Part shown: piece by piece, positions 35,728 to 44,444 of the stretch
Numbering within the stretch: position 1 is the stretch's first letter
How the letters are laid out: every line of letters starts with the position of its first letter
Source: Candidatus Gastranaerophilales bacterium
GTDB lineage: Bacteria > Cyanobacteriota > Vampirovibrionia > Gastranaerophilales > Gastranaerophilaceae
Length of the DNA stretch: 64,000 nt
Reading direction: 5' to 3'
NCBI GenBank assembly: GCA_944326465.1
Contig: CALVEB010000005.1
Span: 1 to 64,000 of the forward strand
Translations under genes and position numbers: made by a program
The notes under the pieces: model-generated
What the model was told of the DNA's origin: nothing
Seen by the model: the letters and a program-made list of their open reading frames with translations, nothing else
Databases searched by the model: none

Positions 35728-36771
35728 ATGTGTGATGTAATTACAATTGGAAGTGCGACAATGGATGTTTTTGTCGAAAGTGACGATGCAAATATAGTTT
35801 CAGTTTATACTAAAAATAAAAAATCAGAATTCATGAGTTATCCTTACGGTGCAAAAGTTGAAATAACCGATTTTACTTCTCAAGTTGGCGGCGGCGGTGT
35901 AAATACAGCAGTTAACTTTGCTAATTTAGGATTAAAAACAAGCGCAATTTTTAAAATCGGAGATGACATTTATTCTGACGGTGTTTTAGAATCCTTTAAA
36001 GATAAGAATGTCGATTTAAATAATATAATTCAAGACGGTAGTTTAAGCACAGGGTTTTCAATTATTCTTGTGAGTTTTCAAGGCGATAGAACAGTTCTTG
36101 CTCACAGAGGTGCAAATGCGATGCTTAAAAAAAGTGATATAAATTTTGAGGCAATAAAAAATTCCAAACTGCTCTATATTGCTCCTTTAAACGGTGACAG
36201 TACAAAAGTTCTGGATGATATTGCAGCGTTTGCACATGAAAATAATGTTTTTGTGTGCTTTAATGCGGGCTCATCAAGCATTAAAAAAGGTTTCAGTTAT
36301 CTAAAACAGATACTTGAAAATGCTAATATAGTTGTTATGAATAAAGAAGAAGCATCACTTGCAACCCAGATTCAGGAAAGACCCGACACAAGAGAAGTTA
36401 AGTATTCCGATGAACCAATTCACCCTGACGTAAAAGAAATGTTGAAAAAATTAAAAGTCAGGGATTACCAGATTATTGTTATCACGGACGGTAAAAACGG
36501 CGCTTATGCTTATGACGGCGAAAATTTTTATTTGTGTCCAGTGTTTGACGGCCCTGTCGTATCCACTCTCGGTGCCGGCGATGCCTTTGCGTCGACTTTC
36601 TGCGCTGCATTAGACCGGACAGGCGGTAATATTGGTAAATCACTTATGTATGCATCTGTAAATTCAGCAGGTGTAGTATCAAAATTCGGGGCAACTCAAG
36701 GATTACTTAACTTTGAGCAGATAGAAACAGCGTTGGCTGATCATCCTGAATATAGCTATAAAACAGTCTAA
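35728..36771 (+). CDS. PfkB/ribokinase-family carbohydrate kinase
   Basis: 347 residues. The N-terminal substrate-binding fold is ITIGSATMDVFVES with QVGGGGVNTAVNFANLG. The C-terminal nucleotide motif LGAGDAFASTFCAAL carries the catalytic aspartate. An inserted segment around 225-245 (ERPDTREVKYSDEPIHPDV) is unusual. The frame is open to 35509, but GAGGAG (35715-35720) seven bases before the ATG at 35728 sets the start. It leads a three-gene run with HIT and speE. Substrate (sugar or nucleoside) cannot be told. Confidence 0.92.
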   Translation: MCDVITIGSATMDVFVESDDANIVSVYTKNKKSEFMSYPYGAKVEITDFTSQVGGGGVNTAVNFANLGLKTSAIFKIGDDIYSDGVLESFKDKNVDLNNIIQDGSLSTGFSIILVSFQGDRTVLAHRGANAMLKKSDINFEAIKNSKLLYIAPLNGDSTKVLDDIAAFAHENNVFVCFNAGSSSIKKGFSYLKQILENANIVVMNKEEASLATQIQERPDTREVKYSDEPIHPDVKEMLKKLKVRDYQIIVITDGKNGAYAYDGENFYLCPVFDGPVVSTLGAGDAFASTFCAALDRTGGNIGKSLMYASVNSAGVVSKFGATQGLLNFEQIETALADHPEYSYKTV

Positions 36772-36795
36772 ATATATAAATAGAGAGGTATTTTT

Positions 36796-37116
36796 ATGGT
36801 TACGGATTGTATTTTTTGTAAAATTTTAAACGGCGACTTTGGCACTGAATTTGTGTATGAAAATGAATATGTTGCCGCGTTTAATGACATTAACCCGAAA
36901 GCTCCTGTTCATGTTCTTGTTGTTCCTAAGGTACATGTAGCTTCTTTAAATGAACTTGAAGACAAAAATCTTATGGGAGAACTGTTGGCTGCAGTAAAAG
37001 CTGTTGCTGAAAAATGCGGGTTAAAAGCATATAAAACATTGATAAATACTGGTAAAGAAGCAGGACAGGAAGTTTTCCACCTGCATATACATGTTATGGG
37101 TAGTAAAGGAGAATAA
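36796..37116 (+). CDS. HIT-family nucleotide hydrolase
   Basis: 106 residues of the HINT/PKCI-like branch. CIFCKILNGD begins with a CxxC zinc pair, followed by FNDINPKAPVHVLVVPK and the histidine triad HLHIHVMG. It probably hydrolyses purine nucleoside phosphoramidates or aminoacyl-adenylates. GAGAGG precedes the ATG. It lies between a PfkB kinase and spermidine synthase, three bases before the latter. Confidence 0.94.
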   Translation: MVTDCIFCKILNGDFGTEFVYENEYVAAFNDINPKAPVHVLVVPKVHVASLNELEDKNLMGELLAAVKAVAEKCGLKAYKTLINTGKEAGQEVFHLHIHVMGSKGE

Positions 37117-37119
37117 TAA

Positions 37120-37971
37120 ATGACAAACGGTGTACACGAAGGTTTTTATAAAGAAATAAATCCGGCAGGATTTGGTGTTGCTATTAAAGCAGGTAAAATT
37201 TTATTTTCAAAGCAGTCTGATTTTCAAAAAGTAGAAATTTTTGAAACAGACAGCAAGCTTGGCCGTGTGCTTACTCTGGATGATTTAATGATGACTACAG
37301 AAGGTGATGAGTTTTATTATCACGAGATGATAGCTCACATTCCTATGATGAATCATAAATGTCCTAAATCAGTCCTTGTAATAGGCGGCGGCGACGGCGG
37401 TACAGTCAGAGAAGTTTTGAAACACGATACTGTCGAAAAGGTGGTTCTTTGCGAAATAGACGGTATGGTAATTGATGCCTGCAAAGAGTTCTTGCCGACT
37501 ATTGCCGGTAAACTCGATGATCCGCGCGTAGAAATAAGGGTTGAGGATGCTATAGAATTTATTAAAGACAAAAAGAATGAGTATGATATTGTTTTAATCG
37601 ATTCCACAGACCCTATGGGGCCTGGAGAAGGATTGTTTACAGAAGAATTTTACACAAATGTGAAGAATTCATTAAAAGAAGGCGGAATTGTTGCTGCACA
37701 ATCTGAATCTCCTGTCGTAAACAAGGAAGAAATTAAAAAGATGTATAACTTATTGAAAAAAGTTTTTCCTATTTGTTCAACTTATACTTCAAATATTCCG
37801 ACATATCCGGGCGGATACTGGGCTTGGGCTTTTTGTTCAGAAACAGTTGAACCGCTTTCTTATATAGATGACAGACGTTGTGCTGAGATTACTAAGACCT
37901 GTAAGGTTTACAATAAAGAGTATCATCTGGCACGTTTTGCTCTGCCTAATTATTTGAAAGAAATTTTATAA
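37120..37971 (+). CDS. speE: Spermidine synthase
   Basis: Transfers aminopropyl from decarboxylated SAM to putrescine. 283 residues: an N-terminal beta domain, then a Rossmann methyltransferase-like fold with VLVIGGGDGGTVREVLKH, CEIDGMVIDACKEF, the catalytic region DSTDPMGPGEGLFTEEFY and a C-terminal GGYWAWAFCSE. AAAGGAG precedes the ATG. No speA/speD in the window. A terminator follows. Confidence 0.95.
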   Translation: MTNGVHEGFYKEINPAGFGVAIKAGKILFSKQSDFQKVEIFETDSKLGRVLTLDDLMMTTEGDEFYYHEMIAHIPMMNHKCPKSVLVIGGGDGGTVREVLKHDTVEKVVLCEIDGMVIDACKEFLPTIAGKLDDPRVEIRVEDAIEFIKDKKNEYDIVLIDSTDPMGPGEGLFTEEFYTNVKNSLKEGGIVAAQSESPVVNKEEIKKMYNLLKKVFPICSTYTSNIPTYPGGYWAWAFCSETVEPLSYIDDRRCAEITKTCKVYNKEYHLARFALPNYLKEIL

Positions 37972-37994
37972 TGTTTAAATTTTTTGATTTTGCG

Positions 37995-38027
37995 GCGGGC
38001 GGCATTTTTATGCCGCCCGCCTTATTT
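37995..38027 (+). terminator. speE terminator
   Basis: 10-bp stem gcgggcggca / tgccgcccgc with loop ttttta, followed by cttattt. Confidence 0.8.
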
Positions 38028-38095
38028 CATAACCGGCACAAATTTCATTTTTATGATATACTTCAATAATAAGCCAAAAAACTTAGGGAGAGTTT

Positions 38096-39463
38096 ATGTC
38101 TATAATTATAATGCTGATACTGTTAAGTATACTTATTTTAGTCCATGAGGCAGGTCATTATCTTGCTGCCAGAATGTTCGGGATGAAGGTTGATAAATTT
38201 GGTTTTGGTTTACCGATTGGACCTACATTGTGGGAAAAACAGTGCGGCGATACAAAAATCCTTGTTCATGCATTTTTACTCGGCGGATATGTTGCTTTCC
38301 CTGATGATGACAAAGATAATCCGCTGCCCGAAGATTCACCTGACAGATTTCTTAACAGACCTATATACCAGCGTTTTATAGTTGTTTCTGCAGGTGTTTT
38401 TGCAAATGTCGTTTGCGCCTTTCTTCTGGTGCTTTTGACTGCATTTTTATGGGGTCACATGCCGTCCGGCAAATACGATATTTACGTTAAAAATATTGTT
38501 GCAAATAAAACCGCATCTGTCTGGAACTCCGGTCTTGCAAAAGGAGACAAAATTGTCTCAATAAACGGTTCCCCTGCAGACAGTGCGGCAGCATTAACTA
38601 TGTTTGCAAGACAGAGCAAAGCCTTTGACGGCAAGGTGGACACAGAACTTGTAGAGCAGAATGTTGAAGAATTAAAAAAATTAAACGTTGCCTTTAAGCG
38701 CGATGAAATAATTCCTGCAGGTGTTACAATCAGGCTTCCTGAACTAAAATACGAAAAAGAAGTTTCTCTCACTGATAAAATGTTAATTGGTATGGAAAAA
38801 TACGAAGATAGCCAGGTTACGATTTCAGATAAACAGGCTGCTTTGCGTGATAAATTAATAGGAAAAAAATTATATACCTCAGACGGTACAGTGACAATTG
38901 AAGATGTTGCTTATGCGTATTCTGACAATTACAGACCTGTAAGAATAAAAGTTTTTAGGAATAATCAAGTTGTTGACTTAAAACCTATTTACCCTGATAA
39001 AGACGGTGTTATTGGCGTGGAAATGGAAGCACGTGAGATAGTAATCCCTACTAAATCACCAAAATCTGCAATTGTTGCCAGCGGTAAATACTTATATGAG
39101 CAGACATATTTACTTTTATACGGTTTATGGCAGATATTTTCCGGTAAAATCCCGCTGAAAGACCTGCACGGTATTGTTGCAATAACTAAAGTTGGCGGCG
39201 ATATAATCCAGCATAATGGCATTTTTTCAGGTCTGTTGTTGACCGCTGTAATCTCATTGGATTTAGCGATTGTTAATTTCTTACCGATACCGGCGCTTGA
39301 TGGCGGGCATGTTCTGTTTTTGATAATAGAAAAGCTTCGTGGTCGCCCGCTTGATGAAGAAACGGTTAATAAAATAGGCACTGCCGGATTTTTATTCCTG
39401 ATTGTGTTGATGATAATAGTTGTGTTCAACGACATATATGCACTTGTCATGCAAAAATTGTGA
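38096..39463 (+). CDS. rseP: RseP-family site-2 metalloprotease
   Basis: Intramembrane zinc protease that cuts anti-sigma factors or signal peptide remnants. 455 residues. The first membrane helix holds HEAGHY (HExxH), near residue 19. A second helix is at FANVVCAFLLVLLTAFLW, followed by a PDZ-type region (VSINGSPAD). The C-terminal membrane part has NFLPIPALDGGHV with the third zinc ligand. The region between PDZ and the third helix is long and charged, compared with standard RseP. GGGAGAG precedes the start. Confidence 0.93.
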   Translation: MSIIIMLILLSILILVHEAGHYLAARMFGMKVDKFGFGLPIGPTLWEKQCGDTKILVHAFLLGGYVAFPDDDKDNPLPEDSPDRFLNRPIYQRFIVVSAGVFANVVCAFLLVLLTAFLWGHMPSGKYDIYVKNIVANKTASVWNSGLAKGDKIVSINGSPADSAAALTMFARQSKAFDGKVDTELVEQNVEELKKLNVAFKRDEIIPAGVTIRLPELKYEKEVSLTDKMLIGMEKYEDSQVTISDKQAALRDKLIGKKLYTSDGTVTIEDVAYAYSDNYRPVRIKVFRNNQVVDLKPIYPDKDGVIGVEMEAREIVIPTKSPKSAIVASGKYLYEQTYLLLYGLWQIFSGKIPLKDLHGIVAITKVGGDIIQHNGIFSGLLLTAVISLDLAIVNFLPIPALDGGHVLFLIIEKLRGRPLDEETVNKIGTAGFLFLIVLMIIVVFNDIYALVMQKL

Positions 39464-39630
39464 GGCATATTTGCATTTTAGGTTTTGTTATAAGGCGCAA
39501 TTAAGGCAATCATTGCAGATGCAAGACCGGACTTCGTCCGAAAAGTTAAACGGGAATTGCTAAAAGCCGATACTTAGGAATTGTTTGCATTTTTAAGTTT
39601 TATCAAAAGGCGGCTTCAAGGCTACCGTTA

Positions 39631-39657
39631 CAGTGTATAAGACCGGACTTCGTCCGG
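39631..39657 (+). repeat. Dispersed hairpin element, copy 2
   Basis: cagtgtataa followed by gaccggacttcgtccgg; same design as copies at 29040 and 39934. Confidence 0.75.
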
Positions 39658-39933
39658 CCGGCTCGCGTTAAACGGCACCGCTCACAACAACAACGAAAAC
39701 TGCTTGGTTGCTCGCGATAAACGGGTCTACGGGCTGTTCCGCCGGCTCTACGCCGCCGTGTGCGCCCTTCGCCCTTTGCTCGCAATCCGCTCACCGTTTC
39801 CGTTGATTGTTGTTCGTCTCTCGCTTCGCTCGTGCCTTTACACAAACAACAAACGGAAATTTCTATAAGCCGATACGTAGGGTATGTTGGTATTTTTAAG
39901 TCTCATCAAAAGGCGCCATCTAGGCTACTGTTA

Positions 39934-39960
39934 CAGTGTATAAAACCGGACTTCGTCCGG
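39934..39960 (+). repeat. Dispersed hairpin element, copy 3
   Basis: cagtgtataa followed by aaccggacttcgtccgg, with 50 bases of left flank similar to copy 2. Confidence 0.75.
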
Positions 39961-40044
39961 AAGAAAAACCTGATTTCAGTGAAGAAATCAGGTACAAAAT
40001 TTGTAGGGGAAAAATTAATTGGAGTTTATGAAAAAATAAATCTT

Positions 40045-40212
40045 TTATAATAGATGCAACGCTTGCCTGTTGGCCATTGCAATAAAGTTCATCTGCGCAA
40101 ATAGAATCTCTGACTTGTCCTCATAAGGCTGTGCTTGAACCGCTGTCGTTATTTGATTACTGTACATATCTTTTAACTTGTCATCAATAGCATTTAAATT
40201 CTTAACTGCCAT
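40045..40212 (-). CDS. Small protein of 55 aa, unknown function
   Basis: A 56-codon frame, including the stop, on the minus strand from ATG at 40212 to TAA at 40045. It begins MAVKNLNAIDDKLKDMYSNQ and ends AMANRQALHLL; it is helical by composition, with Gln- and Met-containing segments. GAGAGG lies seven bases before the start. A promoter-like block (40246-40305) shared with another locus lies directly upstream. Expression signals are convincing although the length is below common gene-calling limits. Confidence 0.65.
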   Translation of the reverse strand: MAVKNLNAIDDKLKDMYSNQITTAVQAQPYEDKSEILFAQMNFIAMANRQALHLL

Positions 40213-40245
40213 ATTCAGCCTCTCTTCTCTTATTTGCTTCTTGTA

Positions 40246-40305
40246 TATATATAAAGTATATACTCAAGCCTTAATTTCACGTTAGGCATTTCTTGTTACA
40301 TTTCT
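40246..40305 (-). promoter_or_regulatory. Promoter-like block shared with 59445-59504
   Basis: On the minus strand the 13-mer AGAAATGTAACAA (40305-40293) is followed, after exactly 29 bases, by the 18-mer GTATATACTTTATATATA (40263-40246). Both words and the spacing are identical at 59445-59504 on the plus strand. It ends 33 bases before the small gene start. Confidence 0.7.
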
Positions 40306-40390
40306 TTACAAAATATTTTAAAAGCGGTAATTAGGGCAATTTTTTCTAAAGAGGTGTTTTATAATAAATATAGGGGAAAATAGGCGTATT

Positions 40391-42526
40391 ATGCTTGAAA
40401 ACGATTTATATACAAATAAACAGATACCATACGGCATGCAGACCATAAACACTAATGGTGTGCCAATGTCCGGCCCCGGCGGTGAAGCTATAAAGAAAAG
40501 CGTTGATAACAGTTATCTTGCAAATCGTGTAAAACAGAGTGAGGATAATGGCGCCCTTGTGCCGGCAGCAACACTTGCAACATGGTATGCATTATCACGC
40601 GGAATGGATGTGTTTAACAAAAACTGTAACAAAGAGTATGAAAAAACTGCTTTTGGCAAACTTGGACGTTTCGGAGATTGGTTAACAGAAAAGGTCACAG
40701 GCAGCAAACTTGCAAAATCAAACTTTGGTCAATGGGTTGCAAGAGCATATAAATCAACGGGAAAATTTATAAATGATAAAATTATCGCTAACAGCGCTAT
40801 GCTGCGTGCAATAAAAAATACGCCGTCCGAACCGACGAATAAAATGGTTGTATCCCAGTATAAAGGTCTTTTAGGTTTCCTTTCAATGGATACGGAACAG
40901 ATATTTAGTTCATTCATAAAACCGGCGAAAACTCCTTTTGAATTAGAGCAGTACGGGGCAGATAAAAAATTTATTAAAAATCTAAAAAAAGCTATGAATG
41001 CGCCGGGGGCTAATTCTTACGCTGTATTAAAAGAAGCTGAAATGAAACTGCTTGGCATTCCTGAGGCTGATATCAGAAGGTATATACAGGACGGTAAAGT
41101 ATTATCTCCGAAAAGAGTTGATATCTTAATTCGAAATGCAAAGATATCTAAACTTGGATTTACGCCGGCTGAATATAAGGCAGTTTCTAAGGATTTCTTA
41201 GCAAATTCTGATAAAGTGCTGAAGGCACTTGAAAAAGCATCTAAAAACAACGGTAATATGTTTATAAGCCGTATGAGAGGCGGCGGCCCGTTAGGGGCTC
41301 TTAAAAATCATTTCTTCGGACGTAAAGTTGGTATAACAGAACTTTATAACAAATATCTTGTAACTTTAGGGGCTAAAAACCCTAAACATGCCACAAAATT
41401 AGGACGCGGTTTAGCAAAGGCATTCGGTCTTTTCTTGGAAGGTACGACAAACAGGTTTGCAGGCGGTAAGCTGGCCGTATTAATGCAGGCAATGATCTTC
41501 GGAGATATGCTTGTTAATACATTTAAGGCTCCGAAAGGCGAAAAATTTAAAACATTTACAGATAGATTTACCAATGACTTTGCATATTTCTTGTGCGCTC
41601 CGTTTGGTATTCAGATATTACATAAATTAGGCGGTCTGCAGTATGCCGGCATGTCAAAATCTGATCTTGCAAATTATCGTGCAGAATTAAAGCAATTTAA
41701 CCATAAGGTTGCTACCGGACAGTTGAGCAAAAAAGGCGATTATATAAATGAATTAGAAAGAATAAAAGGAATGCTAAGAGGCGGACGCAAGAATATATTC
41801 TCTAAATTCTTCGGTCGTCTGGCAGAAATAGCAACTGTTGGTCTGGAAACAACCAGAGGTTATCACAAAAAAGCAATTAAGCCGGGTATACTTGGCAAAT
41901 TGAAAGATTTCTTTGTAAATCCAAAATACTACTGGAAAAATTTTGCAGGTTATCCAATGCGATTAATTCTTGTAATGGGCTTAATAATGCCTCCTTTAGC
42001 AACTGCAGCAACAAAAGTTGCACATGCAATATTCGGTCGCCCTACACATTCTGTGCTGGATGATGAGGAGGAATTGACGCCGGAACAGGAAGAACAACAG
42101 AAAATGCAGGAGCTTCTGGCTCAGTTGGAAGCTGAAAAGCAGGCACAACAAGGACAACAGCCTATAGTTCATACAAGTCCTACAAATTTAATCAATCAGT
42201 ATTTAGATAGTCAGGCGCAGCAGGCACTTTACCCGCCGGGTCAGCAACCTGTACCTGTGCAGCAGCCTCAGGCAACAGCGTCTACTGCACCGCAGCCCGT
42301 TACGCAGCAGCCTTCAGTGACACCGCAGCAGCCGCAAAATACAATTGCACAGGCACCTGCGCAAGCGCAACCTGAGCCGCAAACACCGCAGGAGCCTGTC
42401 AGAACCTATATTCCTTCTCCGGCCGGAGTTGTTATAGGACAGGTTGATACAAGTAAAGCTGATGCTGCAATGGCAAATGCTGATATCGCAGAAAAACTCG
42501 CGCGTGAAGCTCTTGCTTACGGTTAG
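40391..42526 (+). CDS. Large membrane-associated protein with Gln/Pro-rich tail, unknown function
   Basis: 711 residues. A polar N-terminus is followed by a mostly helical, Lys-rich body with hydrophobic stretches (AFGLFLEGT, MQAMIFGDMLV, FAYFLCAPFGIQI). The best membrane segment is near residue 520-540 (MRLILVMGLIMPPLATAATK). The tail (from about 555) starts with Glu repeats (DDEEELTPEQEEQQK), becomes Gln/Pro/Ala-rich for about 100 residues, and ends in an Ala-rich helix (ADAAMANADIAEKLAREAL). No signal peptide, no catalytic motif, no clear Shine-Dalgarno. Probably lineage-specific. Confidence 0.75.
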   Translation: MLENDLYTNKQIPYGMQTINTNGVPMSGPGGEAIKKSVDNSYLANRVKQSEDNGALVPAATLATWYALSRGMDVFNKNCNKEYEKTAFGKLGRFGDWLTEKVTGSKLAKSNFGQWVARAYKSTGKFINDKIIANSAMLRAIKNTPSEPTNKMVVSQYKGLLGFLSMDTEQIFSSFIKPAKTPFELEQYGADKKFIKNLKKAMNAPGANSYAVLKEAEMKLLGIPEADIRRYIQDGKVLSPKRVDILIRNAKISKLGFTPAEYKAVSKDFLANSDKVLKALEKASKNNGNMFISRMRGGGPLGALKNHFFGRKVGITELYNKYLVTLGAKNPKHATKLGRGLAKAFGLFLEGTTNRFAGGKLAVLMQAMIFGDMLVNTFKAPKGEKFKTFTDRFTNDFAYFLCAPFGIQILHKLGGLQYAGMSKSDLANYRAELKQFNHKVATGQLSKKGDYINELERIKGMLRGGRKNIFSKFFGRLAEIATVGLETTRGYHKKAIKPGILGKLKDFFVNPKYYWKNFAGYPMRLILVMGLIMPPLATAATKVAHAIFGRPTHSVLDDEEELTPEQEEQQKMQELLAQLEAEKQAQQGQQPIVHTSPTNLINQYLDSQAQQALYPPGQQPVPVQQPQATASTAPQPVTQQPSVTPQQPQNTIAQAPAQAQPEPQTPQEPVRTYIPSPAGVVIGQVDTSKADAAMANADIAEKLAREALAYG

Positions 42527-42583
42527 TCTCTTGCCTCTATTTGAATAATATGCTATAATCTATTCGTTAAGAGGATTTATAGC

Positions 42584-43063
42584 ATGAAAAATTTTGATTA
42601 CAAAAAATTAGCACTTGAATTTCGCAGTGAGGCGGAAAAAAATTTACCTGTTGATATAGAGGAAAATCATAAAAATATCTTTCTTGATACAATTTATAAA
42701 TTTTCGCTCATAACCGGTGAGGCAATGGCTAAGGATAAAAATGTTAAATCTCCGATGGATGCTATGGTTATGACACAGATACTTTCAGAATGGACTTTTC
42801 ACAAGTACATTGATCTTTTGCGTTCAGAAATTCCAGAACGTTATCATGAAAGTATTTTACAAAAAGTTGGTTTTACAATTTATGAGATAGCAATGCAGGC
42901 ATTACTTCAAAAGCTTCCTTATGATGATATTTGTGCTCTTGTGGAGCATCACGTAAATAAAGCTTTTGACAGAGCCTGTGAAGGACTTGTAAATAATGGT
43001 GTTATTAGCCGTGAAGCCTGCGATACGGCACTTGCTCAATGTAATATTAATAATTTGAGATAG
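42584..43063 (+). CDS. Hypothetical protein (159 aa)
   Basis: 159 residues, helical and acidic. It begins MKNFDYKKLALEFRSEAEKN and contains MVMTQILSEWTFHKYIDLL, HESILQKVGFTIYEIAMQAL and a His-containing helix ALVEHHVNKAFDRACEGL. No signal or membrane helix. AGAGGA lies upstream. It precedes the leader and CpaE-like gene and may belong to the same surface-structure locus, but this is only positional. Confidence 0.7.
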   Translation: MKNFDYKKLALEFRSEAEKNLPVDIEENHKNIFLDTIYKFSLITGEAMAKDKNVKSPMDAMVMTQILSEWTFHKYIDLLRSEIPERYHESILQKVGFTIYEIAMQALLQKLPYDDICALVEHHVNKAFDRACEGLVNNGVISREACDTALAQCNINNLR

Positions 43064-43176
43064 GCAGGCAGCTTGTATTTTGACAAAAAATATGTTATGA
43101 TATTATTGCTCTGTGCGGATGTTAATTTTGTTCCTACATTTTTTATAAAAGGGAGAATTGACTCTAACGGCATTGA

Positions 43177-43302
43177 AGTATACCCGCCGATTGAAAAATC
43201 GCCAGCGGGAAACGGATTTTCCGAGGCGTTCACCCACCTGCGAGACCAGCAGGTAACAAAATCGCATTTGCACAGGGTTTCTTATAAAAAACGGCGGGTG
43301 GT
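43177..43302 (+). ncRNA. Structured leader upstream of the CpaE-like gene (riboswitch-like, unclassified)
   Basis: ACCCGCCG (43182-43189) can pair with CGGCGGGT (43292-43299) to close a loop of about 100 nt. Inside are a GNRA-capped hairpin CGATT-GAAA-AATCG (43188-43201, sharing two bases with the long helix), a stem CGCC ... GGCG (43200-43228) with GGAAA/TTTTCC inside, and CACCTGC-gagacca-GCAGGT (43235-43253). The 3' strand of the long helix contains the only Shine-Dalgarno-like sequence of the next gene. I could not match it to a known riboswitch consensus. Confidence 0.45.
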
Positions 43303-44433
43303 ATGGTGATTTCTACAATTATTTTGTCTGACTCTGAAGAAAAAGTTCTAAAAAATTATCTGGCTGCGCATAATGAGTTTAAAATACTTGCAGAAACTGA
43401 GGATTCCGATAAAATATATGATGCAGTAAAAGAATTGTCGTCCTGCGTTTTGTTTGTTAATCTTGATTATACAGAAGAAGATTTTCATTTTATTTCATCT
43501 TTGACAGACAAATATAAGGATTTGCGTATTATTGCCTATACTCAGACGCCTTCTGTGGATTTGATGATTAAGACTCTCCGCGCAGGTGCGTCAGCTTTGC
43601 TTACAAAACCGTTTTTACAATCAGAATTTGATACTGCTATTGAAAAAGTAAAAAATGATTTATTACACAACAAAAAAGTTAAATCAAAATGCAGAATTAT
43701 TACTGTATTTTCAAATAAAGGCGGGATTGGTAAGACATCCATTGCCTCTAATCTTGCCCTTGAACTTGCAAAAATCACCAGAGAAGACGTTGCACTTGTT
43801 GATTTGAATTTTCAACTCGGGGATGTGACAACCTTCTGGGATTTAAAACCAACCTTTGATTTGACTTATATGGTGAATAATCTGGATAAATTGAACAAGG
43901 ATTTTTTGCTAAATACTTTAGAGCGCTACAAAAATACATCTTTACATATACTGGCAGATCCTCCGTATTTTACGGGGGCAGACAATATTTCTGCTGCACA
44001 GATAACGGGTTTGCTTGAGGCCTTAAAATCAGCGTTTTCTTATGTTGTGATTGATACATCGGCCGGTTTTGATGACAAAACAATGACTGCAGTAAAGAAT
44101 TCTGATCTTACCTTGCTTGTGACTGTCGCTAATCTTCCGGCACTTAGAAATTCGCAGCGCTGTCTTGAACTTTTTGCCTCTCAGGTGGAAAATAAAGACA
44201 ATATTCAAGTTGTCGTAAACAGATATATGGAAAACGACGAAATAACAATTGAGGATATTGAAAAGTTACTGGGACAAAATATTTTTGAAAAAGTGCCTAA
44301 CAATTATTTTACAATGATGTCAGCCATAAATAAAGGTATGCCGGTATCAGAAATAAACAAGGATTCTAATGTCGCAAAAGCCTATAAACAGCTTGCATTA
44401 AGAGTTTCTGATTTTGTATACAGATTAAAGTAA
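43303..44433 (+). CDS. CpaE/TadZ-like pilus assembly ATPase
   Basis: 376 residues. The N-terminal about 120 form a receiver-like domain (IILSDSEEKVLKNYL, VLFVNLDYTEEDF, TLRAGASALLTKPF) that probably lacks the full phosphorylation site. It is followed by a MinD/ParA-type ATPase with deviant Walker A FSNKGGIGKTSIASNLALEL, VALVDLNFQLGD and VVIDTSAGFDD. CpaE/TadZ localises Tad-type pilus machinery. The start is ATG 43303 or GTG 43306, the latter better spaced from GGGTGG. It is 11 bases before the CpaF-like gene. Confidence 0.85.
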   Translation: MVISTIILSDSEEKVLKNYLAAHNEFKILAETEDSDKIYDAVKELSSCVLFVNLDYTEEDFHFISSLTDKYKDLRIIAYTQTPSVDLMIKTLRAGASALLTKPFLQSEFDTAIEKVKNDLLHNKKVKSKCRIITVFSNKGGIGKTSIASNLALELAKITREDVALVDLNFQLGDVTTFWDLKPTFDLTYMVNNLDKLNKDFLLNTLERYKNTSLHILADPPYFTGADNISAAQITGLLEALKSAFSYVVIDTSAGFDDKTMTAVKNSDLTLLVTVANLPALRNSQRCLELFASQVENKDNIQVVVNRYMENDEITIEDIEKLLGQNIFEKVPNNYFTMMSAINKGMPVSEINKDSNVAKAYKQLALRVSDFVYRLK

Positions 44434-44444
44434 AAGAGGGACAA

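Larger units (their letters stand above)
39464..40044. other. Repeat island without genes
   Basis: About 580 bases. Three hairpins of the ccggac-ttc-gtccgg type are at 39527-39540, 39643-39657 and 39946-39960. Two of them are preceded by a 50-60-bp similar stretch (aaaaggcg ... ggctac ... ttacagtgtataa). Between them is a relatively G+C-rich stretch (39660-39850) whose frames look non-coding. A further 10-bp hairpin (acctgatttc / gaaatcaggt) lies at 39968-39993. The frame at 39603-39845 minus (Arg/Thr-rich) is judged spurious. Confidence 0.75.

Noticed and set aside
39603-39845. 80-residue minus-strand ORF rich in Arg and Thr
   Set aside because: Lies in the repeat island and crosses a hairpin; no start signals.
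43177-43302. Cobalamin or glutamine (glnA) riboswitch
   Set aside because: gagaccagcaggt and cgttcaccc recall parts of those consensus sequences, but the remaining conserved blocks are missing.
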